64,000 nt of DNA from an uncultured Gammaproteobacteria bacterium (GCA_913057215.1 CAJXNQ010000003.1:1-64000), one strand, 5' to 3'. Counted from the stretch's first letter, positions 1 to 8,015 are shown. The notes: a model not told the origin generated them from the letters alone. Translations and numbers: made by a program.

Positions 1-489
1 GATGAAGAAAAAGCACAGCTCCCTGAGAGTGATGAGGCCGAATTGGAATGGCTGGATGATGCAGAGCGTGAATTTGAAGAAGAGCTAGAGAATCAGCGAG
101 AAATATGGGGAGACTATGCTCGGGTTCACGGCCGAGCTGGCAACGTCGCGACGATTTTTTTATTTCTTGAAAAATTTAGTATTGAAGCTTTGCAGTTCGT
201 ATCTGAGCAAACTAACAATTCTGTAGAGTTCAACCCAAGACCACGCCGATCTCTTGTAGATGAAAGACTCCGCTCTCTTAGGGAAGACTATGGCATTAAA
301 TTTAACTATACAGCCGAAGTAGCTGATACTTTATTTGCCCTTCGAAAAGCGAGAAACCTCTACATGCATGGACGCTGGGATGAGTTTGATACTATACTTG
401 CAGGGAGGAAATCATCAGATCTGATATATGTCTGTAGCCAACTAATCCATATGGTTTGTTTTGCGATTACAAAACATGCACAAGGCTAA
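1..489 (+). CDS. Truncated HEPN-like hypothetical protein
   Basis: The reading frame is open from the first base of the window, so the gene starts upstream and only its C-terminal part is present. The visible part is acidic and helical. Near the end it has an R-x4-H motif (RNLYMH, about bases 352-369) inside a predicted helix. That spacing is the signature of HEPN domains, many of which are RNases in toxin-antitoxin and phage-defence systems. The family assignment is an inference from this motif and the helical character. The gene is AT-rich compared with the rest of the window and lies in a region with a tRNA remnant and a toxin-antitoxin pair, which suggests horizontal acquisition. It could equally be an unrelated helical protein. 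Confidence 0.5.
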   Translation, partial: DEEKAQLPESDEAELEWLDDAEREFEEELENQREIWGDYARVHGRAGNVATIFLFLEKFSIEALQFVSEQTNNSVEFNPRPRRSLVDERLRSLREDYGIKFNYTAEVADTLFALRKARNLYMHGRWDEFDTILAGRKSSDLIYVCSQLIHMVCFAITKHAQG

Positions 490-557
490 ATATCGAATCC
501 AGAAGTATTGGAATTATTGAGCTTGATCTAAGATCTTTTTCCTCCGGAGGCAAAAGT

Positions 558-588
558 TAGAGATTCGAATCCTCTCGAGAACGTCACC
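558..588 (+). other. Possible tRNA T-arm-like remnant
   Basis: A TTCGAAT heptamer is flanked by AGAG and CTCT, as in a tRNA T-arm, and is followed by an acceptor-like stretch ending CACC. The closing base pair of the stem would be an A/C mismatch and no other tRNA arms are present. It may be a decayed tRNA fragment left by integration, or chance. Confidence 0.2.
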
Positions 589-678
589 TTATACTTGACC
601 CTCCCTAGACTGGGCAAACAAGTGGATTTAACGCTCAAAATTTTTAAAAAAACTTCATTAAATCATAATCTTAATCAA

Positions 679-752
679 TGGAGGCGCGTACCGGAATCGA
701 ACCGACGTACACGGATTTGCAATCCGCTGCATAACCACTCTGCCAACGCGCC
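679..752 (-). tRNA. tRNA-Cys (GCA)
   Basis: Read on the minus strand, the gene starts GGCGCGT and ends ACGCGCC-T-CCA. This gives a full 7-bp acceptor stem with CCA encoded. The anticodon loop reads TTGCAAA, with anticodon GCA for cysteine, and the T-loop is GTTCGATTC. The 74-nt length fits tRNA-Cys. It lies between an AT-rich hypothetical gene and a Phd-Doc pair, a typical setting for element integration. Confidence 0.97.
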
Positions 753-1050
753 TTTGTGGAAGGCCGCGAATACTACAACCCTCGGCCAGTTGCTACTATC
801 TCAAGGCAGCGTTGGTGCGTTGCGCTCCATTTGCTCGGCTAGTTGATTACCCTACTCAGCGGAGTCTATAAAATATTTTTGGTGGGCATTGTGGTGGGTC
901 CATGTGGATCAATGATACCAAATATATGAAATATAAATTTATTTTTATAAATGATGGCGGAGAGAGGGGGATACATTCTCGCCTCCAACAAGTGATGTTA
1001 TCTCGCCTTAACCCATACTCCGAGGCCGGCAGGACGAGCACTTCAGGCCT
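753..1050. other. Gene-poor AT-rich intergenic stretch
   Basis: I see no convincing gene here. The stretch contains a G-rich imperfect repeat (GGTGGGCATT followed by GTGGTGGGTCC, about 880-902), an AT-rich block, and the tRNA-Ser tail at 955-972. It looks like the edge of a lost or decayed integrated element. Confidence 0.5.
955..972 (-). repeat. 3' end of a tRNA-Ser gene (att-like remnant)
   Basis: On the minus strand this reads ATCCCCCTCTCTCCGCCA, which matches the 3' acceptor and T-stem end, including CCA, that is usual for bacterial tRNA-Ser. No other tRNA arms follow upstream on the minus strand. Integrative elements that insert into tRNA 3' ends leave such duplicated tails at one boundary. 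No integrase is visible next to it, so it is best read as an attachment-site scar. Confidence 0.6.
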
Positions 1051-1422
1051 CTAGAGGTTTCGCAACCAATCTGCAAACATTGCTTCATCGAGCTTTGACT
1101 GCGCCAATAAAACAATTTGATCGCCGATTTCTTCAACATTCCAAGCGATGTGAACTCCATTCAGATCAAGAATGAGATCCATAACCTGAAAGGCGGTGCG
1201 TTTGTTTCCGTCGTTAAAGCAGTGCGCCTGAGAAATCGCTGTGGCATATGCGGCTGCTAACTCATAGACATCGTTGATCAAGCCATAGTGGAGCCGATTT
1301 TCAACGCGACCGATGGCGCTACTGAGCGATTTATCTGCAGCAAGACCTTGGAGCTCGTGCTCGCCCAAAATCAGATCGTGAACTTCTATGATTTGATCTG
1401 GAGAGATCAGTACAAAACTCAT
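1051..1422 (-). CDS. doc: Doc-family toxin (death on curing)
   Basis: This 123-residue protein carries the Doc/Fic signature HCFNDGNKRTA at residues 67-77, close to the P1 Doc form with His, Asp, Gly-Asn and Lys-Arg in place. Doc is known to phosphorylate EF-Tu and so stop translation. The length matches single-domain Doc proteins. The start codon overlaps the stop of the upstream Phd-like antitoxin by 4 bases, the usual coupled antitoxin-toxin order. The active-site residues look intact, so the toxin is probably functional. The pair lies next to a tRNA-Ser 3' remnant, consistent with arrival on a mobile element. Confidence 0.93.
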   Translation of the reverse strand: MSFVLISPDQIIEVHDLILGEHELQGLAADKSLSSAIGRVENRLHYGLINDVYELAAAYATAISQAHCFNDGNKRTAFQVMDLILDLNGVHIAWNVEEIGDQIVLLAQSKLDEAMFADWLRNL

Positions 1423-1667
1423 TTGTCTGTCAAATACTCCAACACGGGTTCAGTGATCGCTCGGCGTGAATCCATGCTCTTTTTAATCTCTTCGGTCGAG
1501 GCCATTCGATGAGATTCATCTGAAATGGCTTGAGCGGGCACAAAGTACCCAACTAATGTGGAGTTTTTTAACACTGCAACGGGCTCGCCATTGGACTGTT
1601 CGATCACCTTATGTGGCTCGCGCATCTCAGTCATTGATGCAATATGCGGAGTTAATAACCGAGTCAT
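1419..1667 (-). CDS. phd: Phd/YefM-family antitoxin
   Basis: This is an 82-residue protein with a Phd-like N-terminal fold: a helix, then EQSNGEPVAVLKNSTLVGYFVP, which is the DNA-binding and dimerisation region of Phd/YefM proteins. The C-terminal tail is charged and probably unfolded, and would bind Doc. A CGGAG ribosome site lies 6 bases before the ATG. Phd proteins neutralise Doc and repress their own operon. The AT-rich region just upstream holds the near-repeats TTAAATGTGCG and TTTAATGTATA, which might be the operator. It overlaps doc by 4 bases. Confidence 0.9.
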   Translation of the reverse strand: MTRLLTPHIASMTEMREPHKVIEQSNGEPVAVLKNSTLVGYFVPAQAISDESHRMASTEEIKKSMDSRRAITEPVLEYLTDK

Positions 1668-1796
1668 ACAAATCTCCGTTTGAATACCAGGCTCAAATAT
1701 ACATTAAATCGCACATTTAACAACATAAAATAAAGCGACTCACGCGGCTACGTGTCCGGCACAAGATGCATATTCAAAGTGCTTCAGGAAGCTGTC

Positions 1797-2408
1797 CTAC
1801 GCCTTTAAAACCGGGTTAAAAACAGCCACAAGCTCAGAGCCACCCTCCGCATCCGGCTCAAACGGAATCACCAAGGATCGCCGCGCTTGCTCGTCGTTAA
1901 TCGCATTCAGGAGAAAATCACCGTCGTTCGTTGATTCACCCTGAACATAAATTTGTGTCACCAATTCAGTCGAAGCTGTCGTGATTTTGATGTGAATATG
2001 CGGGGCACGCCCGGGATAGACGACGGGTTTAATGGTCCGAAATCGATAGCCGCCTTGGCTATCCGTACGCGTTTTCCCAAAGCCCTGAAAATGCGGATCG
2101 ATACCACCGCCTGCACGCGGATGATGGTATGCACCAAAGGCATCGCATTGCCAAATCTCAACCAATGCGTCGGCGATTGGCGCGCCCTGCGTATTGGTGA
2201 CACGCCCGTACAGGTTGGTGATCTCTCCAGATGCAACACCATCGCGTCCCTCGACAAAAGTCAGATCTGCATCGCTGTCAAGCGGCTGCTTTGTCGGATA
2301 GAACGGGCCAAGGCTCTGTCTCGGTGTCAGCGCGCTCACCGACTGGGTCGCAGAAATGAGAGCCATACCGGTCACGCCGGATAAAAATGTTCTACGCGAT
2401 ACTGTCAT
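1797..2408 (-). CDS. Exported intradiol ring-cleavage dioxygenase family protein
   Basis: I chose the ATG at 2408 because GGAGGA lies just upstream and it places a twin-arginine signal (SRRTFL, residues 4-9) at the N-terminus. The mature part has the intradiol dioxygenase fold. Candidate iron ligands are Tyr94 (in GAYHH), Tyr131, His137 and His139 (PHIH). The family contains protocatechuate 3,4-dioxygenase and catechol 1,2-dioxygenase; exported single-domain members of about 200 residues are common and mostly uncharacterised. The substrate is unknown. Tat export implies a folded, metal-loaded periplasmic enzyme. It is divergent from the sulfite dehydrogenase genes. Confidence 0.88.
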   Translation of the reverse strand: MTVSRRTFLSGVTGMALISATQSVSALTPRQSLGPFYPTKQPLDSDADLTFVEGRDGVASGEITNLYGRVTNTQGAPIADALVEIWQCDAFGAYHHPRAGGGIDPHFQGFGKTRTDSQGGYRFRTIKPVVYPGRAPHIHIKITTASTELVTQIYVQGESTNDGDFLLNAINDEQARRSLVIPFEPDAEGGSELVAVFNPVLKA

Positions 2409-2606
2409 GACGGATCCTCCAGGCAGAGATGCTCGGCGCGCCAGCCGTTGTAATATTTTTGATTTGTTGTCTTTCCCGAAATGCAAGCGCCTTCTCAAGC
2501 AATTCAAATCGAAAAAATCGATCAGCGGTAATACAAACTCTGAAAATTATCGCTAAGTATTTGAATCAGGGGTTTTTTATTCATTCTTGAAATGAAATTG
2601 ATTTAG

Positions 2607-2634
2607 TTGACTTTGGTCTAAGCTTAGTAATAAT
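2607..2634 (+). promoter_or_regulatory. Candidate sigma-70 promoter for the sulfite dehydrogenase operon
   Basis: TTGACT (2607-2612) and AATAAT (2629-2634) are spaced by 16 bases, about 60 bases before the next start codon. The inverted repeat CTTAG/CTAAG (about 2623-2643) overlaps the -10 region and could be an operator. This is a motif match only. Confidence 0.4.
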
Positions 2635-2693
2635 TCAGCTAAGGGAAGGAATCCGAAATACCTAATAACGCTTCAAAGTGGAGGATTTCAAAC

Positions 2694-3980
2694 ATGAAAG
2701 CGGAAACTGAAAAGACTTCAGAGTTAGGCACACGTCAGGTGAATGCAGATCTCACACCTGTCGATCACACACGCCGTGGATTGCTCAAAGCAACGACACT
2801 GGCTGGTATTGGATCGGTCATGTCGATCCCATTCGCAAAGTTTTTCCCAGAATCTCTGAGCCCGATTGGCTTTGCCAATGCGTCAGACATGGCAGCTTAT
2901 GAATTCAAAGACGGGCTGACATTACTCAACGATCGTCCTGTGAATGCGGAAACACCTGCGCACCTGCTAGACGACAAGGTCACACCGGCAAACCGTTTAT
3001 TCATTCGGAATAACGGAGGCGTCCCACAGCATGCATTAGATATGAATGCAGAGGGTTGGACACTGACAGTCGATGGCGAAGTGAATAATGCCCTGACACT
3101 CAGCATGGACGACCTCAAAAACCGTTTTGAAGTCGTCGAGCGGCAATTGATTCTCGAATGTGGCGGTAACGGACGCTCGTTCTTCCAGCCCGGCGCATCC
3201 GGGAACCAGTGGAGCACCGGTGCGATTGGTTGCCCAATGTGGACAGGTGTCCGTCTGCGGGATGTGCTTGAAGCGGCCGGCGTAAAGTCAAGTGCAGTCT
3301 ACACCGCGCACATTGGCGCCGATCCGCATTTGTCCGGTGATCCAAACAAGCTCCCGATTTCTCGAGGTATTCCAATTGAAAAGGCGTTGGAAGCTGATGC
3401 TTTAATTGCGTGGGAAATCAACGGCGAGCCACTGCCTGCCATTCATGGATTCCCTCTCCGCTTAGTAGTGCCAGGCTATCCTGCTTCGGCTTCGCACAAG
3501 TGGCTCAACCGCATTTGGATTCGTGATCAGGTGCATGACGGGCCGAAAATGGGTGGATACTCATACCGGATGCCAGCCTATCCGGTTGCACCTGGTACTG
3601 AGGTCCCAACCGAAGACATGGAAATCATGACAACGATGCCAGTCAAGTCGCTGATCACCAACCCCATCACGGGCACCATGGTCAATGGACGGACGTTGGA
3701 TATCCGTGGTCATGCATGGGCTGATGGTGAAGTGGCCGCTATGCATGTTTCACACGACTTCGGACAGACGTGGCAAGAAGCAAATCTCGAAAAACCCCGT
3801 AACCGGTATGCGTGGCAGCACTTCAATGCCACGGTCTCATTCCCGATGAAGGGATACTACGAGGTTTGGGTTCGTGCTACGGATACTGAGGGGCGTACAC
3901 AGCCTGTGACGACACCTGGCTGGAACCCACGTGGATATGGAAACAACATGATCCACCGGATCGCAGTTGGCGTAAGCTAA
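2694..3980 (+). CDS. sorA: Molybdopterin sulfite dehydrogenase, SorA/SoxC type
   Basis: This 428-residue protein belongs to the sulfite oxidase family. It has a twin-arginine signal (TRRGLLKAT, residues 26-34), then the molybdenum-cofactor domain with the ligand Cys156 in LECGGNGR, the substrate-pocket arginines, and a C-terminal Mo-co dimerisation domain ending near GYGNNMIHR. Family members oxidise sulfite to sulfate in the periplasm and pass electrons to a cytochrome c. The next gene is a small monohaem cytochrome, as in sorAB, so SorA is more likely than SoxC; no sox genes are visible. GGAGG precedes the ATG. The exact donor (sulfite or a sulfur carrier) is inferred. Confidence 0.9.
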   Translation: MKAETEKTSELGTRQVNADLTPVDHTRRGLLKATTLAGIGSVMSIPFAKFFPESLSPIGFANASDMAAYEFKDGLTLLNDRPVNAETPAHLLDDKVTPANRLFIRNNGGVPQHALDMNAEGWTLTVDGEVNNALTLSMDDLKNRFEVVERQLILECGGNGRSFFQPGASGNQWSTGAIGCPMWTGVRLRDVLEAAGVKSSAVYTAHIGADPHLSGDPNKLPISRGIPIEKALEADALIAWEINGEPLPAIHGFPLRLVVPGYPASASHKWLNRIWIRDQVHDGPKMGGYSYRMPAYPVAPGTEVPTEDMEIMTTMPVKSLITNPITGTMVNGRTLDIRGHAWADGEVAAMHVSHDFGQTWQEANLEKPRNRYAWQHFNATVSFPMKGYYEVWVRATDTEGRTQPVTTPGWNPRGYGNNMIHRIAVGVS

Positions 3981-3991
3981 AAACCATCTGA

Positions 3992-4013
3992 GGTGGGCAC
4001 ACTCGTGCCCACC
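3992..4013 (+). promoter_or_regulatory. Intercistronic hairpin between sorA and the cytochrome gene
   Basis: A perfect 9-bp stem (GGTGGGCAC / GTGCCCACC) closes a four-base ACTC loop, 12 bases after the sorA stop and 29 bases before the cytochrome start. No T-run follows, so it is more likely an mRNA-stabilising or partial-attenuation element than a full terminator. Confidence 0.6.
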
Positions 4014-4041
4014 GATTGATTCATCAAAAGGAACGACCAGC

Positions 4042-4458
4042 ATGAAGCAAATCCTATGTGGAACCTTGGGCGCTGTGGTACTGGCCGGAACTCTCAGTGT
4101 CACAAGTTTGAATATTGAGGCGAATACGGTTCCAAACCCAATGGCAATTCCGAACCCCATGGGAATTCCGAATCCTATGGCGCCGACTCAATCAAATGCG
4201 GCAAACCCCACCGAGTCTGAGTATGAAATCAGCGCTGAATTTGGTGGACTGCCCGTCTCAGAAGGAGTCGACACCACCTATTATCTATGCACGGCATGTC
4301 ATTCGGTCCAGACCTTTGCCCAGCTCCGCGTGACCGATGAGCGCTGGGACTACTTGTGGGACTGGATGATCAAAGAGCAAGGGATGGCTGATTACGGCGA
4401 GGAAAATAAAGAAATCATTCTCAGCTACGTGAAGCGTCACTTTTCCTCCGAACGATAA
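4042..4458 (+). CDS. sorB: Periplasmic monohaem cytochrome c, SorB-like
   Basis: This 138-residue protein has an N-terminal signal sequence, then a low-complexity linker with three Asn-Pro-Met units (residues 31-46), and a single haem site CTACH at residues 83-87. A methionine in the C-terminal part (MIKEQGMADYG) is the likely sixth ligand. It follows sorA by 61 bases with its own AAAGGAA ribosome site. In SorAB systems the cytochrome subunit takes electrons from the molybdenum centre and gives them to the respiratory chain. The name rests on context; sequence similarity within small cytochromes is weak. Confidence 0.8.
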   Translation: MKQILCGTLGAVVLAGTLSVTSLNIEANTVPNPMAIPNPMGIPNPMAPTQSNAANPTESEYEISAEFGGLPVSEGVDTTYYLCTACHSVQTFAQLRVTDERWDYLWDWMIKEQGMADYGEENKEIILSYVKRHFSSER

Positions 4459-4473
4459 AGGATGCGTCTGCCT

Positions 4474-4493
4474 GTCCCAACCCCAACTGGGAC
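4474..4493 (+). terminator. Weak hairpin after the sulfite dehydrogenase operon
   Basis: GTCCCA and TGGGAC form a 6-bp stem with an 8-base loop shortly after the cytochrome stop. No T-run follows, so termination here is uncertain. The rest of 4459-4655 shows no gene. Confidence 0.25.
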
Positions 4494-4655
4494 TTGGCTG
4501 ATACAAGCCCCGCCTGCTTCATTACCTCGAGCGCTTCAGAAAGTCAGAGCCAACACATTTTTGATATACTTAAGCCTGCAGAGCCTTCAGGGACAACATG
4601 AGGTTAATCAGGCACTGGTTCACTCTGCATTCTGGGTTCATGGTGTGATATGAGG

Positions 4656-5003
4656 TCAAGCCGTGAATCCATCTTCCTCGTCCGCCAAAGGCTGCACGCA
4701 GGCCCAGCACACATCAAAGGTGCCGGGGTTTAATTCTTTGCATGTGGGACAGGTCCACTCCTTGGCCGCCGGTCGATTGATAAATTCCATCAACAGCTTT
4801 TGAGCGCGCTCGCTGTCTCGGCTATGTGTGAGCCAAATCTCTGGCCACATCTCGACGAATGGCAGTTCACCTAAACCGGATTGCAGACTCTCATTTTTGA
4901 TAAATGCATCAATACCCTCAGCACTGAGCAACTTTTCGACGACCTGTGCTTCAATCAAGTCGCTGGCCGTAAAGAGTTTGACGTGCTCGCGCTGTGTCGT
5001 CAT
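4656..5003 (-). CDS. DUF2007-type protein with zinc ribbon
   Basis: The ATG at 5003 overlaps the stop of the upstream protease gene in an ATGA, which fixes the start. The N-terminal ~70 residues resemble the DUF2007 signal-transducing fold (VKLFTASDLIEAQVVEKLLSA, then IKNE). The C-terminus carries a zinc ribbon, CPTCKELNPGTFDVCWAC, with four cysteines in two CxxC pairs. DUF2007 proteins have no firm biochemical role. Coupling to the membrane protease gene suggests shared control or a partnership, which is an inference. Confidence 0.8.
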   Translation of the reverse strand: MTTQREHVKLFTASDLIEAQVVEKLLSAEGIDAFIKNESLQSGLGELPFVEMWPEIWLTHSRDSERAQKLLMEFINRPAAKEWTCPTCKELNPGTFDVCWACVQPLADEEDGFTA

Positions 5004-5683
5004 CGCCGAAGGACCACCAGCCAGCGCCAAAAATTCAGTAACTGAACCAAGGCCCCGGCGACATAGGTCAGTGCAGCAGCACGCAGTATGGTGCGAGAGG
5101 GTTTCAGCTGGGCGTTTGAAACATACCCTGTACTCAAGATTGGGAGCGCCTTATTGAAACTCGCATCCAGCTCGACAGGCAAGGTGACCAACTGCACGGC
5201 AACCCCATACCCAAGCACCAAAAAGGCGCCCGCAAACGACAGAAGCCCCAAATGCGGCATCACAGTTAAACCACCAATGAAGGGACTCGCCGCTAAGAGC
5301 GCCGAGCCAACGATTTGGGCACTCTGCGCGGATTGCGCAAGCCGATAGCGAAGCAAAAAGAAGGGTTCGCGCCGTGCATGTTGAATCGCATGCCCGCACT
5401 CATGGGCGGCAATCACAATTGCGGCCAATGTCCGCCCATTGAATTTATCTTCGGTCAATGCGACTTGACGGTCTGTTGGATTGTAATGATCGCCATGTTC
5501 TGTCACGACAACATCGACATCCTTTAGATCAAATTTGTCGAGTAAATGCCGTGCAAGCTCACCGCCGGTTCCTGGAAAGTTCGGCTCAGGATGACGGTTG
5601 TACTTCTTCAGTACGTAGGACACCCACAGATTCGGGCCGAACAAAATGGCGATGATGAGACCAAATAACAACACCCAGAGCAT
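5000..5683 (-). CDS. yugP: YugP-type membrane zinc metallopeptidase
   Basis: This 227-residue membrane protein has an N-terminal membrane segment (residues 1-20), a zinc site HECGH at residues 94-98, and further hydrophobic helices (about 125-165 and the C-terminus). This is the layout of the YugP neutral zinc metallopeptidase family. Substrates are not known for most members; membrane-protein quality control is the usual suggestion. It ends in an ATGA overlap with the DUF2007/zinc-ribbon gene. Confidence 0.88.
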   Translation of the reverse strand: MLWVLLFGLIIAILFGPNLWVSYVLKKYNRHPEPNFPGTGGELARHLLDKFDLKDVDVVVTEHGDHYNPTDRQVALTEDKFNGRTLAAIVIAAHECGHAIQHARREPFFLLRYRLAQSAQSAQIVGSALLAASPFIGGLTVMPHLGLLSFAGAFLVLGYGVAVQLVTLPVELDASFNKALPILSTGYVSNAQLKPSRTILRAAALTYVAGALVQLLNFWRWLVVLRR

Positions 5684-5799
5684 TGTGATTCCTCGGTAAG
5701 TTCACACGCTCGTCCATGAGCACAGATCCCTCTCATTACCTCAGGACGGATGCCACAAATACAACCCGACACTCAGCCACTTAAGAATACATGACATTC

Positions 5800-7005
5800 T
5801 CAGGCGTCTACTAAAACATGCATGCCGGCTGCATATCCTGACGACCACGCCCACTGAAAGTTATATCCACCCAAATGACCGGTTACATCGACCACTTCCC
5901 CAATGAAATAGAGATCGGGATGCTCACGACATTCCATGGTTTTTGACGAGAGATGCCGCGTGTCAATGCCCTGTAAGGTCACCTCAGCGGTCCTATAGCC
6001 TTCAGTGCCCGCCGGTCTCAGAGGCCACGATGACAATTGCATCGCAATCTCAGACAGCGTCGCATCCGGAATTTCGGCGATCAACGTCTGAGCCCAAGCC
6101 GGCCAGAATAGCGCTTCAAGCTCAGCCACCAGCGCTTTAGGGAGTTTGCTCGCAAGCACTGTCCGAAGTAAATTTTTAGCGTGGTGTCGTTTGGCTTCGA
6201 TGAGCCAGGTTTTCACATCAATACTCGGCAAGAGATTTAATCGGATCTCAGTCCCAGGCACCCAATAACTCGAGATCTGCAAGGCCGCCGGGCCACTTAA
6301 TCCACGATGCGTGAATAACAGGCCTTCACGAAAACACACATCAGCGGTTGACAGTTCTGCATCCAATGACAAGCCCGCCAAGCGAATACAGACCTCTTTC
6401 ATGGGTTCGCTGAATGTAAAAGGAACCAGTCCCGCTGAGCGCGGTAAGACACTGAGATTAAATTGCTCTGCAATCTGATAGCCAAGTCCAGAGGCGCCCA
6501 TGGTCGGAATCGACAAACCGCCGGTCGCGACCACAAGCGCACGGCTGACAAAGTCGCCTTGATTGGTTGTGACACGAAAACCAGGCTCAAGTGCTTCGAT
6601 CGACTGGATATCAACGCGGGTATCGATGGTGACCTTGGCATCCGCACACTCTGCTAATAACAGAGCCAGGATGGCTTTCGATGATTCATCACAAAATAAC
6701 TGACCGAGCGTTTTCTCGTGATAGGCAATCCCGTGTTGTTCCACCAACTGGATGAAATCCCACTGTGTGTATGAGCTCAGCGCCGATTTCACAAAATGTG
6801 GATTGGAGGAGAGATAGTTTTCAGGCTGGATGTCGAGATTGGTGAAATTACACCGCCCACCACCCGACATTAGAATTTTCTTGCCAGGCTTGTTACTGCC
6901 CTCAAGCACCCGGACGCGGAGCCCCCGATTGGCGGCCGTAAAAGCACAAAACAAACCTGCGGCACCGCCGCCGAGAATCAATACGTCAACAGTTTGACTT
7001 GACAT
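5800..7005 (-). CDS. yhiN: HI0933/YhiN-family flavoprotein
   Basis: The N-terminal dinucleotide fold LILGGGAAGLFCAF is followed by GKKILMSGGGRCNFTN, a hallmark of the HI0933/YhiN family of FAD-binding proteins. A second FAD contact near the C-terminus is LYFIGEVVDVTGHLGGYNF. The ~400-residue length is normal. An in-frame GTG lies one codon upstream of the chosen ATG at 7005. The family is predicted to act as NAD(P)/FAD oxidoreductases with unknown substrate. It is a single transcription unit by spacing. Confidence 0.92.
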   Translation of the reverse strand: MSSQTVDVLILGGGAAGLFCAFTAANRGLRVRVLEGSNKPGKKILMSGGGRCNFTNLDIQPENYLSSNPHFVKSALSSYTQWDFIQLVEQHGIAYHEKTLGQLFCDESSKAILALLLAECADAKVTIDTRVDIQSIEALEPGFRVTTNQGDFVSRALVVATGGLSIPTMGASGLGYQIAEQFNLSVLPRSAGLVPFTFSEPMKEVCIRLAGLSLDAELSTADVCFREGLLFTHRGLSGPAALQISSYWVPGTEIRLNLLPSIDVKTWLIEAKRHHAKNLLRTVLASKLPKALVAELEALFWPAWAQTLIAEIPDATLSEIAMQLSSWPLRPAGTEGYRTAEVTLQGIDTRHLSSKTMECREHPDLYFIGEVVDVTGHLGGYNFQWAWSSGYAAGMHVLVDA

Positions 7006-7199
7006 CACATGACCCCAACACGGTCAGATCGCGTTGCAATTAAGTTGTTACGACACCCAAGCATTGGTGATCCTATTTGAGGCGGCATTTACGATTGCAC
7101 TCGACACTACGATTTGGAAAATAACCCAGATCGCACCTACCGAGACACATCAAGCACGACAGGTTACCCTTCAGTCAATTCAATCGGGAACTTGTGTGT

Positions 7200-8015
7200 A
7201 TGGCCATCAACAAAGCCAATCTCATCGTCACCAATGCGACTTGGGGAGACACCGTCAATCCACTCGCTGACATCTTGGCGAAAGACGGTAACCGGTACTC
7301 GGTCGATGTTGATGTGTGCCCTCTCAGTCAACTGGAACTCACAAATGATGCTCGACAACGCGCGGTATTGCGTGAGCTTGCGGACTGGGATGAGATTAAT
7401 GATACCCGACCACTTCGTGTCATTGCAGCCAATCCCTATGCTCCAGAGGCACTGGAGAAATTTGAGCAACTGGTCTCAGCACTCAAACTCCGCAAGGATC
7501 GCATCCGTTTTGCTGCGATCGACAATGATACAGGGCTCTTACTCTCGGAAATTGTGCGTTTCATTGGCTTAAGTGACGCACAACTGACAGACATTCAAAC
7601 ACCAAAACTACCGGGCAGTGTGGTCGACCTGTCCAAGCAGATCTCAAATCACAGTGAGGCGAATGAACTGTGCCTTGTGCTTGAAGAGGTTGAAGAAGTC
7701 GGCGGTTTAGCTAAACGGTTGCTTTCCGATCGCCAACGCGTCATTCGGATGCCGATCTTCCAGCGGATCAAACATAGTCCAGACGAATTAAAGTTGAGCG
7801 AAACGCCAAACTTTATTTTGATTAACGATGCATTTGCGCTCGCCATCGCAATTCAAGGACTCAAGCGGCTCGCAGTCGACATGCAAGACATTGTGTGGGT
7901 CGGTACCAGCTCGTCGCTTGAGGTTGCCGTTAAAAGAGACGCACCGGGTTCAAAATGGCTTGGGGTCAGTGACTTGCGACACGATGTCATCTTAGACCAG
8001 GTGTCTAAATATTAG
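7200..8015 (+). CDS. Unrecognised 271-residue protein
   Basis: The ATG at 7200 has GGGAA seven bases upstream; a GTG two codons earlier is an alternative. The product is soluble, without signal or membrane segments, and looks like two alpha/beta halves of roughly 130 residues. The second half begins near residue 150 with NELCLVLEEVEEVGGLAKRL. That pattern faintly recalls uroporphyrinogen-III synthase (HemD)-like folds, but the conserved residues are not clear and I do not assign the function. It stands alone between a flavoprotein gene and tRNA-Thr. The 280 bases after it hold no gene I can support. Confidence 0.7.
   Translation: MAINKANLIVTNATWGDTVNPLADILAKDGNRYSVDVDVCPLSQLELTNDARQRAVLRELADWDEINDTRPLRVIAANPYAPEALEKFEQLVSALKLRKDRIRFAAIDNDTGLLLSEIVRFIGLSDAQLTDIQTPKLPGSVVDLSKQISNHSEANELCLVLEEVEEVGGLAKRLLSDRQRVIRMPIFQRIKHSPDELKLSETPNFILINDAFALAIAIQGLKRLAVDMQDIVWVGTSSSLEVAVKRDAPGSKWLGVSDLRHDVILDQVSKY

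Noticed and set aside
595-846. 83-codon frame on the plus strand
   Set aside because: It runs antisense across tRNA-Cys; the peptide RVPESNRRTRICNP is the typical false translation of a tRNA.
1-1800. Integrase or transposase gene for the suspected island
   Set aside because: No frame in this region shows a tyrosine-recombinase or transposase motif; only the tRNA-Ser tail and accessory genes remain.
4119-4185. Short tandem repeat as a possible CRISPR or regulatory array
   Set aside because: The units are coding and give Asn-Pro-Met repeats in the cytochrome linker; no spacers are present.
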